A DNA stretch of 64,000 bases from Veillonellaceae bacterium (lineage in GTDB: Bacteria > Bacillota > Negativicutes > Veillonellales > Negativicoccaceae), in the NCBI GenBank assembly GCA_022771805.1, contig JALELM010000003.1, positions 94,193 to 158,192 on the forward strand, read 5' to 3'. The position numbers were made by a program, and so were the translations under genes. This document shows, piece after piece, positions 55,491 to 64,000 of the stretch; positions within the stretch are counted from its first letter, which is position 1, and every line of letters starts with the position of its first letter. The notes beneath the pieces are model-generated. The model ran no database searches. It had not been told where the DNA came from and worked only from the letters and a program-made list of their open reading frames with translations.

Positions 55491-55958
55491 TTATTTATTG
55501 TAATTTTTTTTATATTTTCTGTCAAGTAAACCGGCGGCGGCGATCGTCTCCCTCACCGCACAGGCTGTCTCCGCACCGTAACCGCGATTGGCCAGAAACG
55601 AGGCCAGCTTGCGCTCGGAAACGGCGCCGCTGCCGAGCAGCTTGCGTTCCACCAGGCGTTGCGCCCGTTCGATTTCCTCCGCCGCAGAAAGTCGCGCCGG
55701 CATCTCCAGCCCGCGCTCGTGCAGACGATACGCGATGTACGCATTGCCGTACACGCCGTCCGCAACGTAGGCGGCATAGACACGCTCTGCCAGCGCCGCA
55801 TCGTCCACATAGCCCCGCTCCCGCAAGCGCATAAGCGCCGCGTCCGTTTCGTCGGCGGTGTAATGCTTCGCCTGCAATTTGCGCCGCAGCTCGAGCTCGC
55901 TGTAGCTGCGATTACCGAGATAGCGTACCGCCTGTTCGAACGCTTCCTCAGTCTTCAT
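55491..55958 (-). CDS. recX: RecX family regulator of RecA
   Basis: Inhibits or tunes RecA filament growth. The protein has 155 residues of three-helix repeats typical of RecX ([15 protein letters not shown], then [11 protein letters not shown], then RYGAE-type ending). It overlaps recA by 11 bases, so RecA and its modulator are co-made. Its 3' end contains the rny promoter. Confidence 0.9.
   Translation of the reverse strand: MKTEEAFEQAVRYLGNRSYSELELRRKLQAKHYTADETDAALMRLRERGYVDDAALAERVYAAYVADGVYGNAYIAYRLHERGLEMPARLSAAEEIERAQRLVERKLLGSGAVSERKLASFLANRGYGAETACAVRETIAAAGLLDRKYKKNYNK
55497..55525 (-). promoter_or_regulatory. Promoter of rny
   Basis: TTGACA (55520-55525), a 17-base spacer and TACAAT (55497-55502) on the minus strand, inside the last codons of recX. 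The leader of about 30-70 bases contains a GAGAAAAG/CTTTTCTC hairpin between the ATG at 55459 and the strong ribosome site. Confidence 0.9.
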
Positions 55959-56994
55959 TTTCCGTCAATTCGCCTTCTTCAAAAAGCTCCGGTTCGGCTA
56001 CCAGCGTATCCCGAATCAGCTTTTCGATTTCCGCCGCGACTTCCGGATGTTCCTGCAAATATACCTTGGCATTTTCTTTGCCCTGTCCCATGCGTTCATC
56101 GCGATAGGAATACCAGGAGCCGCTCTTTTGGATAATATCCATATTCGCACCGATGTCGATCAGTGTTCCCTCCCGGGAAATGCCCGTACCGTACATCATG
56201 TCGAACTCCGCCAGACGGAACGGCGGCGCCACTTTGTTTTTGACGATTTTCGCCCGGGTGCGGTTACCGATGATGTCCGTCCCCTGTTTGATCGCTTCGC
56301 CTTTGCGGATGTCGATCCGAATGGATGAATAAAACTTCAGCGCTCTACCGCCGGTCGTCGTTTCCGGATTGCCGAACATGATGCCGACTTTTTCGCGCAA
56401 TTGGTTGATAAAAATGACAATGGTCTTGGACTTGCTGATGATGGCGGTCAATTTCCGCAAAGCCTGACTCATCAAACGCGCCTGCAGCCCCACATGCGAA
56501 TCGCCCATTTCGCCTTCGATCTCCGCTTTCGGCACCAACGCCGCAACCGAGTCGATGACGATAATGTCCAAGGCGCCGCTGCGAACCAGCATTTCACAGA
56601 TTTCCAAAGCCTGCTCGCCCGTATCCGGCTGAGAAATGAGCAAATTCGCCGTGTCAACGCCGAGACGGCGCGCATAGATCGGATCGAGGGCATGCTCCGC
56701 ATCGATGAAGGCCGCGATACCGCCTTTTTTCTGCGCCTCCGCGATGGCGTGCAGGGCAACGGTCGTCTTGCCGGAAGATTCCGGGCCGTAGATTTCGATC
56801 ACGCGGCCGCGCGGGAACCCGCCGATGCCCAACGCCAAGTCAATGGCGAGCGATCCGGACGAAACGACTTCCAAATTCATATTTTGCGCCACTTCCCCCA
56901 GACGCATGACCGCGCCCTGACCGAAATCCCGCTCGATTTGCTTGATCGCTCGATCCAGCGCAATGTTCTTCTCTTCTCTCCGTTGGTTATCCAT
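55948..56994 (-). CDS. recA: Recombinase RecA
   Basis: Strand exchange in homologous recombination and SOS activation. The protein has 348 residues with Walker [10 protein letters not shown], Walker [11 protein letters not shown] and the L2 region [22 protein letters not shown]. The start is the ATG at 56994 (GGAGGCAACC upstream); the much longer open frame covers pncC in another frame and is spurious. No LexA box is obvious upstream; transcription probably comes from the rimO operon. Confidence 0.98.
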   Translation of the reverse strand: MDNQRREEKNIALDRAIKQIERDFGQGAVMRLGEVAQNMNLEVVSSGSLAIDLALGIGGFPRGRVIEIYGPESSGKTTVALHAIAEAQKKGGIAAFIDAEHALDPIYARRLGVDTANLLISQPDTGEQALEICEMLVRSGALDIIVIDSVAALVPKAEIEGEMGDSHVGLQARLMSQALRKLTAIISKSKTIVIFINQLREKVGIMFGNPETTTGGRALKFYSSIRIDIRKGEAIKQGTDIIGNRTRAKIVKNKVAPPFRLAEFDMMYGTGISREGTLIDIGANMDIIQKSGSWYSYRDERMGQGKENAKVYLQEHPEVAAEIEKLIRDTLVAEPELFEEGELTENED

Positions 56995-57005
56995 GGTTGC
57001 CTCCT

Positions 57006-57464
57006 TTAATTTCCGATCACTTCGGCCAAAGCGGTCAATGCCGCCGTGACGGCCTGTTCCCGTATTTCCTGCCGTGTCCCTTGAAAAACGTACCGTTCCA
57101 CCCGTTGTTTCCGTTCTGAGCCGCAAGCGATGTACACCGTGCCGACGAGCTCCCCTTGCGTGCCGCCGCCGGGTCCGGCAAAGCCCGTCGTCGTCACGCC
57201 GAACTCCGCTCCCGTGCGAGTCAATACGCCGGCGAGCATCGCTTCCGCTACCGCCGCGCTGACGACTCCCGCCGCCGCGATGAGCTCCGGCGCTACTCCC
57301 AGCAATTCCGTTTTCATCTCTTCCGTATAAGTCACCAGCCCCGCCGTAAAATAAGCGGAGCTCCCCGGCAATTCCGTCAGCGCCGCGGCGATCAGGCCGC
57401 CCGTACAGGACTCCGCCGTCGCGACGGTACGACCGGCCGCCAGAATTTGTTCCTGCGCCGTCAT
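57006..57464 (-). CDS. pncC: Nicotinamide-nucleotide amidohydrolase PncC (CinA C-terminal domain only)
   Basis: This protein of 152 residues contains only the CinA C-terminal domain: [37 protein letters not shown] and [15 protein letters not shown]. It deamidates NMN to nicotinate mononucleotide in pyridine-nucleotide recycling. The N-terminal CinA domain is absent, and no frame for it exists nearby. The ATG overlaps the rimO stop (TGATG). Confidence 0.92.
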   Translation of the reverse strand: MTAQEQILAAGRTVATAESCTGGLIAAALTELPGSSAYFTAGLVTYTEEMKTELLGVAPELIAAAGVVSAAVAEAMLAGVLTRTGAEFGVTTTGFAGPGGGTQGELVGTVYIACGSERKQRVERYVFQGTRQEIREQAVTAALTALAEVIGN

Positions 57465-58810
57465 CAGAACGCCTCCCCGCAAGGCTGCGCGACAAGATCA
57501 TACGCATACCCCGCCGTGATTTCCACCGGCACGAACGCCCCGACCGGCAGTTCCTCGCCGTTTTCAATGTAAACGAGTCCGTCCACTTCCGGCGCCTGTG
57601 TCCGGAGCCGACCGACCGCCACACCATCTTCACTGTCCGCCGCTGCGGTTTCCACCAGCGCCGTTTCCCGTCTGCCCACGCACTCCCGATTGATTTCCTC
57701 GGAGATCTGCGCCTGCACGGCCATCAAGGTATGATATCGTTCTTCCTTGACTTCTTCCGGGATCTGTTCCGGCAAGCGGGCGGCCGGTGTTCCCTCCTCT
57801 CGCGAATAACGGAACACGCCGACCCGATCGAAACGGATCTCCCGCACCAAGTCGCACAGGGCGCGGAAATCATCTTCCGTCTCACCGGGAAAGCCCACAA
57901 TAAAAGTCGTACGTAGCGTAATATAGGTCTCCTGCGCGCGAATTTTCCGCAACAGCGCCCGAATATCCGCCGCACGATCCCGCCGGTGCATACGCTGCAG
58001 AACCGGATCGCTGATATGCTGCAACGGAATGTCGATATACTTGCATACTTTCGGATTGCGAACGACTTCCGCCAGTAATTCGTCCGTAAAATACTTCGGA
58101 TACAGGTACAGCAGCCGTACCCACTCGATCCCCTCCACCGCGGTAATCTGTTGCAGCAAGGCCGTCAGCGTCGTCGGCTCGTCCAGATCGCGACCGTAGC
58201 TCGTCGTATCCTGGGCGATGAGATTGATTTCCCGTACCCCTTCCGCTGCCATGGAACGCACTTCCTGCAACATCGATTCCGGTGTCCGGCTGCGAAATCC
58301 GCCGCGCACATAGGGAATGAGACAGAATGTGCAGCCGTTGCTGCAGCCTTCCGCCACTTTGACATAGGCCATGTAATCCGGCGTGGTTCGCTCCCGCGGC
58401 AAACCCGCCGGCTCTACCCGCCGCGATTGGCGCTCATACACCGCTACGCGTTCCTCCGTCTCCGCGGCTTCCACCGCCGCCACGATACGATCCCAAGAGG
58501 CGGTGCCGAGCAACACGTCAATCTCCGAAATTTCCTTAAACAATTCCGTTCGATACTGTTCGCTCAAACAACCCGTTACCACCAGGCGACGACAGCGACC
58601 CGTCTCTTTATATTTTGCCGCTGTCAAAATCGCCAAAATCGACTCGTCTTTCGCCGGTTCGATGAAGGTACAGGTATTTACCACGATGATCTCCGCCTGC
58701 GCCAAATCATCCGTATATTGCCAACCGGCACGCAACAGCAAGCCGGTCATGATCTCCGCATCGACCAGGTTCTTTGAACAACCCAAGCTGATAACTCCGA
58801 CCGATTTCAT
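57464..58810 (-). CDS. rimO: Ribosomal protein S12 methylthiotransferase RimO
   Basis: Radical-SAM enzyme adding a methylthio group to Asp88/89 of S12. The protein has 448 residues: N-terminal UPF0004 domain with cysteines in LGCSKN, NTCTF and TGCLSE for one iron-sulfur cluster; the radical-SAM CxxxCxxC motif in [14 protein letters not shown] near 155; and a C-terminal TRAM domain. It overlaps the solute-binding protein gene in an ATGA junction. Confidence 0.96.
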   Translation of the reverse strand: MKSVGVISLGCSKNLVDAEIMTGLLLRAGWQYTDDLAQAEIIVVNTCTFIEPAKDESILAILTAAKYKETGRCRRLVVTGCLSEQYRTELFKEISEIDVLLGTASWDRIVAAVEAAETEERVAVYERQSRRVEPAGLPRERTTPDYMAYVKVAEGCSNGCTFCLIPYVRGGFRSRTPESMLQEVRSMAAEGVREINLIAQDTTSYGRDLDEPTTLTALLQQITAVEGIEWVRLLYLYPKYFTDELLAEVVRNPKVCKYIDIPLQHISDPVLQRMHRRDRAADIRALLRKIRAQETYITLRTTFIVGFPGETEDDFRALCDLVREIRFDRVGVFRYSREEGTPAARLPEQIPEEVKEERYHTLMAVQAQISEEINRECVGRRETALVETAAADSEDGVAVGRLRTQAPEVDGLVYIENGEELPVGAFVPVEITAGYAYDLVAQPCGEAF

Positions 58811-59856
58811 TCCTTATCCTTTCCTGTCGTCTCCTTCGTCGCCGTTGCTTCCTTGCCGGCAAAGCGGACTTCTTTCACCCATTGTGCCACCAGTTCCCGG
58901 CGGCCGTCATACCGATATTCCTTCCGCAACGGCCAAAGAACTAGCTCGTTGCCGAGTGCGTCCGCCACCTGTTCCGGCGGATAGCCCGTGTAGTACACAT
59001 AGTATTTTTTCTCGTGCATGGCCTGAAATCCCTCGCCATGCAACTCCCAGTCGATAAAGGCTCCCGCCGCCGCAAGATCGCCCCCCTGCGGCACACCGAA
59101 GCCGTAGAGACTGTACGCGGTGCCGTCCTGCGGATAGACCATCTTCAACGGGAATCCGTCCGCCAGAAACAGCCGCACCGTCGCCGCATCGGCAATCGCC
59201 ACATCCGCTTTTTGCAGTGCCAGCAGCCGCACCGGGGTCGAAAGAAATTTCGAATACTGCACGACATTCGCCTGCAATTCCTGCAAGTAACGGAAGGCCT
59301 CCTCTTTCCCTTTGTACTCGACGAGCGAGCAAAGCAGCTCCGCCGGCACATCCGCCGCCAGAAAATCCGTCATCGCCACCCGCAATTCCGGCTGCCTGAC
59401 CAAATCCTGCCAAGTCCGCAACGAGCCGCCGCTGCGCTGCCAGTACTCATCCGTCACGGCAAAAACAACGGGCACGTACCAAGCGCCCGTCCAATAGCCT
59501 TCCTCATTTTTGAATTCCGCCGGCACAATATCCGTCTGCTCCGATGTATATGCCTGCAGCATGCCTCGTGCCGCCGCTTCGCGCAACAGGCTCTCGCTGC
59601 CCAGCAGCAAATCCGTCGGCAGACCTTCCGCCAGACGCTCCAGGATCTGTTCTTCCGAACCGGCTACCACTTCAATCGGCACACCATACCGCCGACGATA
59701 CGTGTCCGCCAAAGTCTGCACCATCCCCGGCGTCATATCCGTGCAGATTGTCAGCACCGTCGGTTGTTCTGGTGCCGCCGGTGCAGGCAAGCGCGCCCAA
59801 CCGATTACTGCCAACACGAACACCCCCAAGAGCAGGGGAGCCAACCATCTGCGCAT
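58807..59856 (-). CDS. Extracellular solute-binding protein, family 1-like
   Basis: The protein has 349 residues with an N-terminal signal or anchor helix (about 4-20; no lipobox), then a periplasmic-binding-protein type 2 fold resembling iron(III)/molybdate-type family 1 proteins (TVLTICTDMTPGMVQTLADTYRRRYG, read in blocks; then PTDLLLGSESLLREAA). It ends in a Thr/Lys/Glu-rich tail. No permease or ATPase is next to it; instead it is the first gene of an operon with rimO, pncC, recA and recX. The ligand and transporter are unknown. Confidence 0.82.
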   Translation of the reverse strand: MRRWLAPLLLGVFVLAVIGWARLPAPAAPEQPTVLTICTDMTPGMVQTLADTYRRRYGVPIEVVAGSEEQILERLAEGLPTDLLLGSESLLREAAARGMLQAYTSEQTDIVPAEFKNEEGYWTGAWYVPVVFAVTDEYWQRSGGSLRTWQDLVRQPELRVAMTDFLAADVPAELLCSLVEYKGKEEAFRYLQELQANVVQYSKFLSTPVRLLALQKADVAIADAATVRLFLADGFPLKMVYPQDGTAYSLYGFGVPQGGDLAAAGAFIDWELHGEGFQAMHEKKYYVYYTGYPPEQVADALGNELVLWPLRKEYRYDGRRELVAQWVKEVRFAGKEATATKETTGKDKE

Positions 59857-59873
59857 ATTCTCACCTCGTCCCT

Positions 59874-59882
59874 ATTATACCA
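59874..59882 (-). promoter_or_regulatory. Extended -10 promoter of the solute-binding protein-rimO-recA operon
   Basis: TGGTATAAT on the minus strand, 17 bases upstream of the ATG; no clear -35. Confidence 0.6.
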
Positions 59883-59906
59883 TGGCCGCGGCGTTCCGTT
59901 TTGCAC

Positions 59907-59937
59907 AAAAAAATATCGGCCGCAGCCGATATTTTTT
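59907..59937 (-). terminator. Intrinsic terminator of the alaS operon
   Basis: A symmetrical stem, AATATCGGC/GCCGATATT with a four-base loop and A/T tracts on both sides, just after the DUF1292 stop. Confidence 0.85.
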
Positions 59938-59939
59938 AC

Positions 59940-60239
59940 TCATTCAAACATGTCGTCGTAAATTTTTTCTACCGCTTCAAATTCCTCTTCCGTCGGCGAA
60001 ACATATTCCACTTCGCCGTCCTCCCCCATATCCAGGCGCGCCAGAATGATGTCCGGTTCGAAATCGTCCGCTACCTCGTCCTCCTGCGGCAAGGCAACCA
60101 ACACCGCGAACTCCTTGCCGTCATGCGGGATAATGATATCCTGTGCAAAAAATTCTTCCGAACCGTCCGGCCCCTCGATCTGCACGATCACCACTTCTTC
60201 GTCCTGTTGCCGTTCTTCCTTGTGCATATCGTTGTCCAT
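59940..60239 (-). CDS. DUF1292 domain-containing protein (YrzB-like)
   Basis: This very acidic protein of 99 residues matches the DUF1292 pattern seen in YrzB: central EFAVLVALPQEDE and DIILARLDMGEDGEVEYVSP, ending in EEEFEAVEKIYDD. The function is unknown. It is the last gene of the conserved alaS-ireB-ruvX-yrzB cluster. The start is the ATG at 60239 with GAGG upstream. Confidence 0.88.
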   Translation of the reverse strand: MDNDMHKEERQQDEEVVIVQIEGPDGSEEFFAQDIIIPHDGKEFAVLVALPQEDEVADDFEPDIILARLDMGEDGEVEYVSPTEEEFEAVEKIYDDMFE

Positions 60240-60250
60240 GTTGTACCTCC

Positions 60251-60667
60251 TCAGCTGCGGGCATCCAGGTAGCCCTGCAAAATTACCGTCGCCGCCAATT
60301 TGTCGATGACTTTGCGCCGCTTGCTGCGGCTTACATCGGCGGCCAGCAGGCTGCGCTCCGCCATGACGGTAGACAACCGCTCGTCCCAAAAAACGATTTC
60401 CGTCTCCGGCAATCGTTCCTGCAGCAATGCGGCATATTCCTCCGTCCACAATGCCTTCGGCCCTTTACTGCCGTCCATATTGCGCGGCATGCCGATCACG
60501 ACGGTAGCCGCTTCGTACGTTGCGACCCAGTGGGCGATCCGATCAAAATCCGCTGCCCGCGAGACGTGCTGCCATGTTTCCACGCCCTGCGCGGTCCAGC
60601 CGAGCGGATCGCTCACCGCTATCCCGATACGCTTCGTACCGATGTCCAAGCCCAGTACCCGCTTCAT
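60251..60667 (-). CDS. ruvX: Putative pre-16S rRNA nuclease / Holliday junction resolvase-like RuvX (YqgF)
   Basis: This RNase H-fold protein of 138 residues has the catalytic aspartates in VLGLDIGTKRIGIAVSD and FWDERLSTVMAERSL. In E. coli YqgF processes the 16S rRNA 5' end; the resolvase activity is less certain. The gene overlaps ireB by four bases. Confidence 0.92.
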   Translation of the reverse strand: MKRVLGLDIGTKRIGIAVSDPLGWTAQGVETWQHVSRAADFDRIAHWVATYEAATVVIGMPRNMDGSKGPKALWTEEYAALLQERLPETEIVFWDERLSTVMAERSLLAADVSRSKRRKVIDKLAATVILQGYLDARS

Positions 60668-60921
60668 TCGCTCTCCCGAATATAGGAAGAAATCAAATCT
60701 TCCAGGACGCGATCCCGCTCAAAAGAACGAATCAAATTCCGCGCATTGCGATGACTCGTAATATATGTCGGATCGCCGGACAGGAGATAGCCCGCCAACT
60801 GGACTACCGGATCATGTCCCTTTTCTTTCATCGCCGCAATGACTTCACGCAACATCACGGACACTTCCGTATCGCCGCGCCGCATCTGCGGGTAAAACTT
60901 TGTTTCATCCGTTACTGACAA
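60664..60921 (-). CDS. ireB: IreB family regulatory phosphoprotein (DUF965, YrzL)
   Basis: This protein of 85 residues matches IreB/YrzL: VIAAMKEKGHDPVVQLAGYLLSGDPTYITSHRNAR. In Enterococcus IreB is phosphorylated by the Ser/Thr kinase IreK and affects cephalosporin tolerance. I chose a TTG start at 60921, eight bases after GGAGG, because it gives the family length; an upstream frame would run far into alaS. It lies 13 bases after alaS. Confidence 0.88.
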   Translation of the reverse strand: MSVTDETKFYPQMRRGDTEVSVMLREVIAAMKEKGHDPVVQLAGYLLSGDPTYITSHRNARNLIRSFERDRVLEDLISSYIRESE

Positions 60922-60934
60922 GACTGCTCCCTCC

Positions 60935-63544
60935 TTAGCCTTGCAATGCCTGCAAGAACACATCCCGCCCCGCAAGCAATGCCTCTTGTAATTTGGCGGC
61001 ATCTTTACCGCCGGCCTGTGCCATATCCGGCCGCCCGCCGCCGCCGCCGCCGCACACCGCCGCCGCCGCACGAACCGCATTGCCGGCATGGATCCCGGCA
61101 GCAACCGCTTCTTTTGTCGCCATGGCGACAAGGCTGACCTTATCGCCTTGCGCCGTACCGATCAAAACGACCTGCACGTCGTCACGCGATTTCAGCATGT
61201 CACCGATCTCCCGCAACTCCTGCGCATCCGCAGCCGGCACTTCACCGCAAACAATTCGCAAACCCTTGACTTCCAACGCATCCCGTACCAGCTCGCCGAG
61301 ACGTTCCTTTGCCTGCGCCCGATGCGCATCGGCCAACTCTTTGACAAGTTCCTTCTTTTCCGCCTGCAGACGTTCCAATCGACCCAACAACTCTGCCGGT
61401 TGCGCTTTCAATAAAGCCGCCGCCTGCATCAAAGTCGCTTCCTGCTCCTTCGCCAAACGATACGAGGCACGCCCCGTCACCGCTTCAATCCGCCGCACAC
61501 CTGAACCGATGCCGCTTTCCGAAAGAATACGGAACATACCGATTTCACCCGTATTCCCTACATGACTGCCGCCGCAAAGCTCAATACTTACGCCCGGCAC
61601 CTGCACAACCCGGACTTCCTCGCCGTATTTTTCACCGAAAAGTGCCATGGCGCCGAGTTCTTTTGCCGCAGCCAGCGGCATGACCTCAATCCAGGTCGGT
61701 ATGGCGGCGAGAATATCTTCATTGACCGACTCCTCAATCTGCGCCAGTTCCTCGTCCGTCACCGGCTGCGGCTGCGTGAAATCGAAACGCAAGCGGTCCG
61801 GCATGACCACCGACCCGGCCTGCGTTACATGCTCACCGAGCACCTTGCGCAGCGCCGCATGCAATAAATGCGTCGCCGTATGATTGCGTGCCATTTCCTG
61901 CCGCCGGTACGTATCCGGCAACAGATCGACGCGATCACCGCGACGGAGAGACCCCTCGCTGATTTCCGCCACATGGTAAATCGTACCGTCCGGATTCATC
62001 TTGGTGTCATGAACGACCGCCCGCCCGGCCGGGCCGACCAGCATACCCGTATCGCCGAGCTGACCGCCCCCTTCCGCATGGAAAGGTGTTCCTGCCGTAA
62101 TAACGAGCGCCTCTTCGCCGTCACCGGCTTCTTCAATCTCTTCACCGTCACGCCCGATCATCACCACTTCCGCTGCAGTCAAGGCTTCATCGTAAAGCTT
62201 CCCGGCCCCCGCAAGTTTTGTCGTATCCGGCGTCTTTATCTTGGCCGACACCTGCTCGCGGGCAGCCCGTGCCCGTTCCCGCTGCTCGTTCATCGCCGTA
62301 CGGAAACCGTCGGCATCAATAGAAATGCCGGATTCCGCCGCAATTTCTTCCGTCAGCTCCCAAGGGAAACCGTAGGTATCATACAGGCGGAACACATCGT
62401 CACCGGCCAGCACATTCGTACCTGCTGCCGTCAGAGCCGCCAAACGTTCCTGCAGGAGCAGTATACCCTGATCCAGCGTTTTTTGGAAACGCGCTTCTTC
62501 CACCCCGGCAATTTTACGGATGTACTCGCGCTTTTCCGCCAGCTCCGGCTGTCCCGGCGCAAGCAAGTCAACGACCACATCGACCAATTCCGCAATGAAC
62601 GGACGATCGATCCCGAGCAGTTTCCCCTGACGGACCGCCCGCCGCAAAATACGCCGCAACACATAGCCGCGACCTTCATTCGACGGCAATACGCCGTCAC
62701 CGATCAATACGGTCAAAGCCCGCGCATGATCGGCAATAACTTTCAGGGAAACATCATGCGCTTCGTTTTCGCCGTACCGCACGCCTGCCAACCTTGCCGC
62801 CCGTTCCAACAGGGGGAAGATTAAATCCGTCTCGAAATTATTCCGTTTTTTCTGCAATACCGCTGCCAAACGCTCCAAACCGGCCCCGGTATCGATATTC
62901 TTCTTCGCCAACGGTTCATAACTGCCGTCCGCCTTGCGATCGAACTGCGTAAACACAAGATTCCAGATTTCGAGGAAACGATCGCTGTCACTGCCCATGG
63001 CATGCTCCGGACCGGTACCGAAGCTCTCGCCTTGATCGTAGAAAATCTCGCTGCAGGGACCGCAAGGACCCTCCCCGATTTCCCAGAAATTATCTTCCAA
63101 TTTATAAATATGCTCTGCCGGCACGCCGACCTCTTCATGCCAGATCCGATATGCTTCTTCATCTTCCGGATGCACCGTGACATACAGCCGTTCCGGCTCC
63201 AGACCCAATTCCCGAGTTAAAAACTCCCAGGCCCAGGTAATGGCTTCCTGCTTGAAATAATCACCGAAAGAAAAATTTCCCAGCATTTCAAAATATGTAT
63301 GATGCCGTGCCGTCCGACCGACATTTTCCAAGTCGCCCGTCCGCATGCAGTTCTGACAGGTGACTATCCGTGTCCGCGGCGGCTCGACTTTGCCGGTAAA
63401 AAACGGCTTCAGCGGCGCCATTCCCGCGCCGATGAGCAACAGAGACGGATCGTCTTTCGGAATCAACGAAAAACTCGGTAAATGCAAATGTCCCTTCGCC
63501 TCAAAAAATTGTATGTACTTCGCGCGAATTTCGCTGCCTTTCAT
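60935..63544 (-). CDS. alaS: Alanyl-tRNA synthetase
   Basis: Charges tRNA-Ala. The protein has 869 residues: class II catalytic domain (1-250, LIGAGMAPLKPFFTGK and MLGNFSFGDYFK), helical tRNA-binding part, editing domain with HTATHLLHAAL and CGGSHVGNTGEI (zinc ligands), and the C-terminal DHHA1-like domain (CGGGGGGRPDMAQAGG). The leader is only about 25-35 bases, so no T-box riboswitch precedes it. First gene of alaS-ireB-ruvX-DUF1292. Confidence 0.98.
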   Translation of the reverse strand: MKGSEIRAKYIQFFEAKGHLHLPSFSLIPKDDPSLLLIGAGMAPLKPFFTGKVEPPRTRIVTCQNCMRTGDLENVGRTARHHTYFEMLGNFSFGDYFKQEAITWAWEFLTRELGLEPERLYVTVHPEDEEAYRIWHEEVGVPAEHIYKLEDNFWEIGEGPCGPCSEIFYDQGESFGTGPEHAMGSDSDRFLEIWNLVFTQFDRKADGSYEPLAKKNIDTGAGLERLAAVLQKKRNNFETDLIFPLLERAARLAGVRYGENEAHDVSLKVIADHARALTVLIGDGVLPSNEGRGYVLRRILRRAVRQGKLLGIDRPFIAELVDVVVDLLAPGQPELAEKREYIRKIAGVEEARFQKTLDQGILLLQERLAALTAAGTNVLAGDDVFRLYDTYGFPWELTEEIAAESGISIDADGFRTAMNEQRERARAAREQVSAKIKTPDTTKLAGAGKLYDEALTAAEVVMIGRDGEEIEEAGDGEEALVITAGTPFHAEGGGQLGDTGMLVGPAGRAVVHDTKMNPDGTIYHVAEISEGSLRRGDRVDLLPDTYRRQEMARNHTATHLLHAALRKVLGEHVTQAGSVVMPDRLRFDFTQPQPVTDEELAQIEESVNEDILAAIPTWIEVMPLAAAKELGAMALFGEKYGEEVRVVQVPGVSIELCGGSHVGNTGEIGMFRILSESGIGSGVRRIEAVTGRASYRLAKEQEATLMQAAALLKAQPAELLGRLERLQAEKKELVKELADAHRAQAKERLGELVRDALEVKGLRIVCGEVPAADAQELREIGDMLKSRDDVQVVLIGTAQGDKVSLVAMATKEAVAAGIHAGNAVRAAAAVCGGGGGGRPDMAQAGGKDAAKLQEALLAGRDVFLQALQG

Positions 63545-63576
63545 ATATCCTTCCTCCTAAACGCTACTGTTCTATT

Positions 63577-63585
63577 ATTATACCA
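63577..63585 (-). promoter_or_regulatory. Extended -10 promoter of the alaS operon
   Basis: TGGTATAAT on the minus strand, about 32 bases upstream of the ATG and followed by AGGAGG at the gene start. The nearest -35-like box (TTGCTG) is 19 bases away. Confidence 0.65.
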
Positions 63586-63632
63586 CGCATACATGCATTT
63601 TCAGCAATGCAGCCGCAAAACCGTTGCGACAC

Positions 63633-63662
63633 AAAAAGAGCAACTCACGGGAGTTGCTCTTT
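63633..63662 (-). terminator. Intrinsic terminator after the autotransporter gene
   Basis: A 12-bp stem AAAGAGCAACTC/GAGTTGCTCTTT with a four-base loop and a T5 run on the minus strand. Confidence 0.88.
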
Positions 63663-63694
63663 CTGACTTCACACATTCATGACTGCTGCTTTTG

Positions 63695-64000
63695 TCAAGC
63701 CCTGACGGCTTGCCGCAAGGCAGCCAGTTCTGCCAAAATCCGTTCGTTCTGTGCCCGGATTTCTTCATTCTGCGCACGAATGGCTTTGTTTTCCGCATCA
63801 ATCGCCGCGACTCGGGCCTGTGCCGTTTCATTGTCCGAAGCCAGCTGCGCATTTTGTTTCTGCAATGCCGCCACTTCATCCTGCAGCACATAGACCGAGG
63901 AGATCGGACCCGCCTGGTAGCGTTCCGGCAGGTTCTTGCGCTCGTCGTCGCCACCGAAGCGCCAGGTCACGCCGGCATTTACCATCGTTTCCGACTTCGC
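63695..64000 (-). CDS. YadA-like trimeric autotransporter, C-terminal end only (N-terminus beyond window)
   Basis: Reading in from the right edge, the frame gives the last strand of a YadA-type membrane anchor (MVNAGVTWRFGG), which normally ends the protein. Here about 85 further residues follow: a linker (DDERKNLPERYQAG), then a coiled coil rich in Gln/Asn/Ala heptads (LQDEVAALQKQNAQL, IRAQNEEIRAQNERI) to the stop at 63695. The barrel C-terminus faces the periplasm, so the tail would lie there. The passenger and adhesin parts are outside the window. The gene shows the cell has an outer membrane. Confidence 0.8.
   Translation of the reverse strand, partial: AKSETMVNAGVTWRFGGDDERKNLPERYQAGPISSVYVLQDEVAALQKQNAQLASDNETAQARVAAIDAENKAIRAQNEEIRAQNERILAELAALRQAVRA

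Noticed and set aside
55948..57633. 561-codon form of RecA
   Set aside because: The extra N-terminal part is the out-of-frame reading of pncC; the ATG at 56994 has a ribosome site and gives the family length.
63545..63600. T-box riboswitch before alaS
   Set aside because: The promoter is only about 32 bases upstream of the start codon, leaving no room for a T-box leader.

Overview
The window most likely comes from a Negativicutes-type bacterium, that is, a Firmicute with an outer membrane. Gene order is typical of Firmicutes: rimP-nusA-ylxR-ylxQ-infB-rbfA-nrnA-truB-ribF, rpmE-prfA-prmC-sua5-ywlE-rpiB-ywlG-glyA-upp, alaS-ireB-ruvX-DUF1292, and dnaG-rpoD-trmK-nif3. Two features need an outer membrane: an AcrAB-type RND efflux pump (13604-17880) and the membrane-anchor end of a YadA-like trimeric autotransporter (right edge). 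The DNA is GC-rich and has a housekeeping character. I see no insertion sequence, prophage or CRISPR array. The genus is not determined.

Nearly all genes are on the minus strand; only rluD-like and fba (37205-39040) are on plus. Read right to left, the units are: the autotransporter end; alaS-ireB-ruvX-DUF1292; a solute-binding protein fused operonically to rimO-pncC-recA-recX; rny with its own promoter inside recX; dnaG-rpoD, tRNA(CAT), trmK-nif3; rnpB; trxA; rpmE2; DUF1385-prfA-prmC-sua5-ywlE; rpiB-ywlG-glyA-upp; fba and rluD-like (plus); polA-mutM-coaE-lytic transglycosylase-hypothetical; folE-folP-folB-folK-mfd-MOP flippase-mazG-hup; ald-gltS; a cobalamin riboswitch unit with no recognisable target gene; tRNA-Leu; a YhcH-family gene; tetR-RND adaptor-RND pump; the rimP-ribF operon; a GldA-like dehydrogenase with an aminotransferase; and, at the left edge, a restriction-modification-like pair cut by the window.

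Most of the content is information processing: translation initiation and release, ribosome maturation, DNA repair and recombination, sigma factor, primase, RNase P and RNase Y. The remainder is folate and one-carbon metabolism (folEPBK, glyA), nucleotide and CoA synthesis (upp, coaE), and envelope functions.

The items most worth a second look are: (1) the cobalamin riboswitch at 19892-20040, followed by a terminator, a 45-codon ORF and then a 300-base structured RNA-like region instead of a normal B12 gene; (2) the left-edge operon pairing a methylase-like protein with no visible catalytic NPPY motif with a helicase carrying an N-terminal T5orf172/GIY-YIG-like domain; (3) a 688-residue primary sigma factor with two large additions; (4) the coiled-coil tail after the autotransporter barrel; and (5) odd start or leader arrangements at rny, rluD-like and rimP. 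Promoter, terminator and RNA calls come from reading by eye; protein names come from motif recognition, not database searches.
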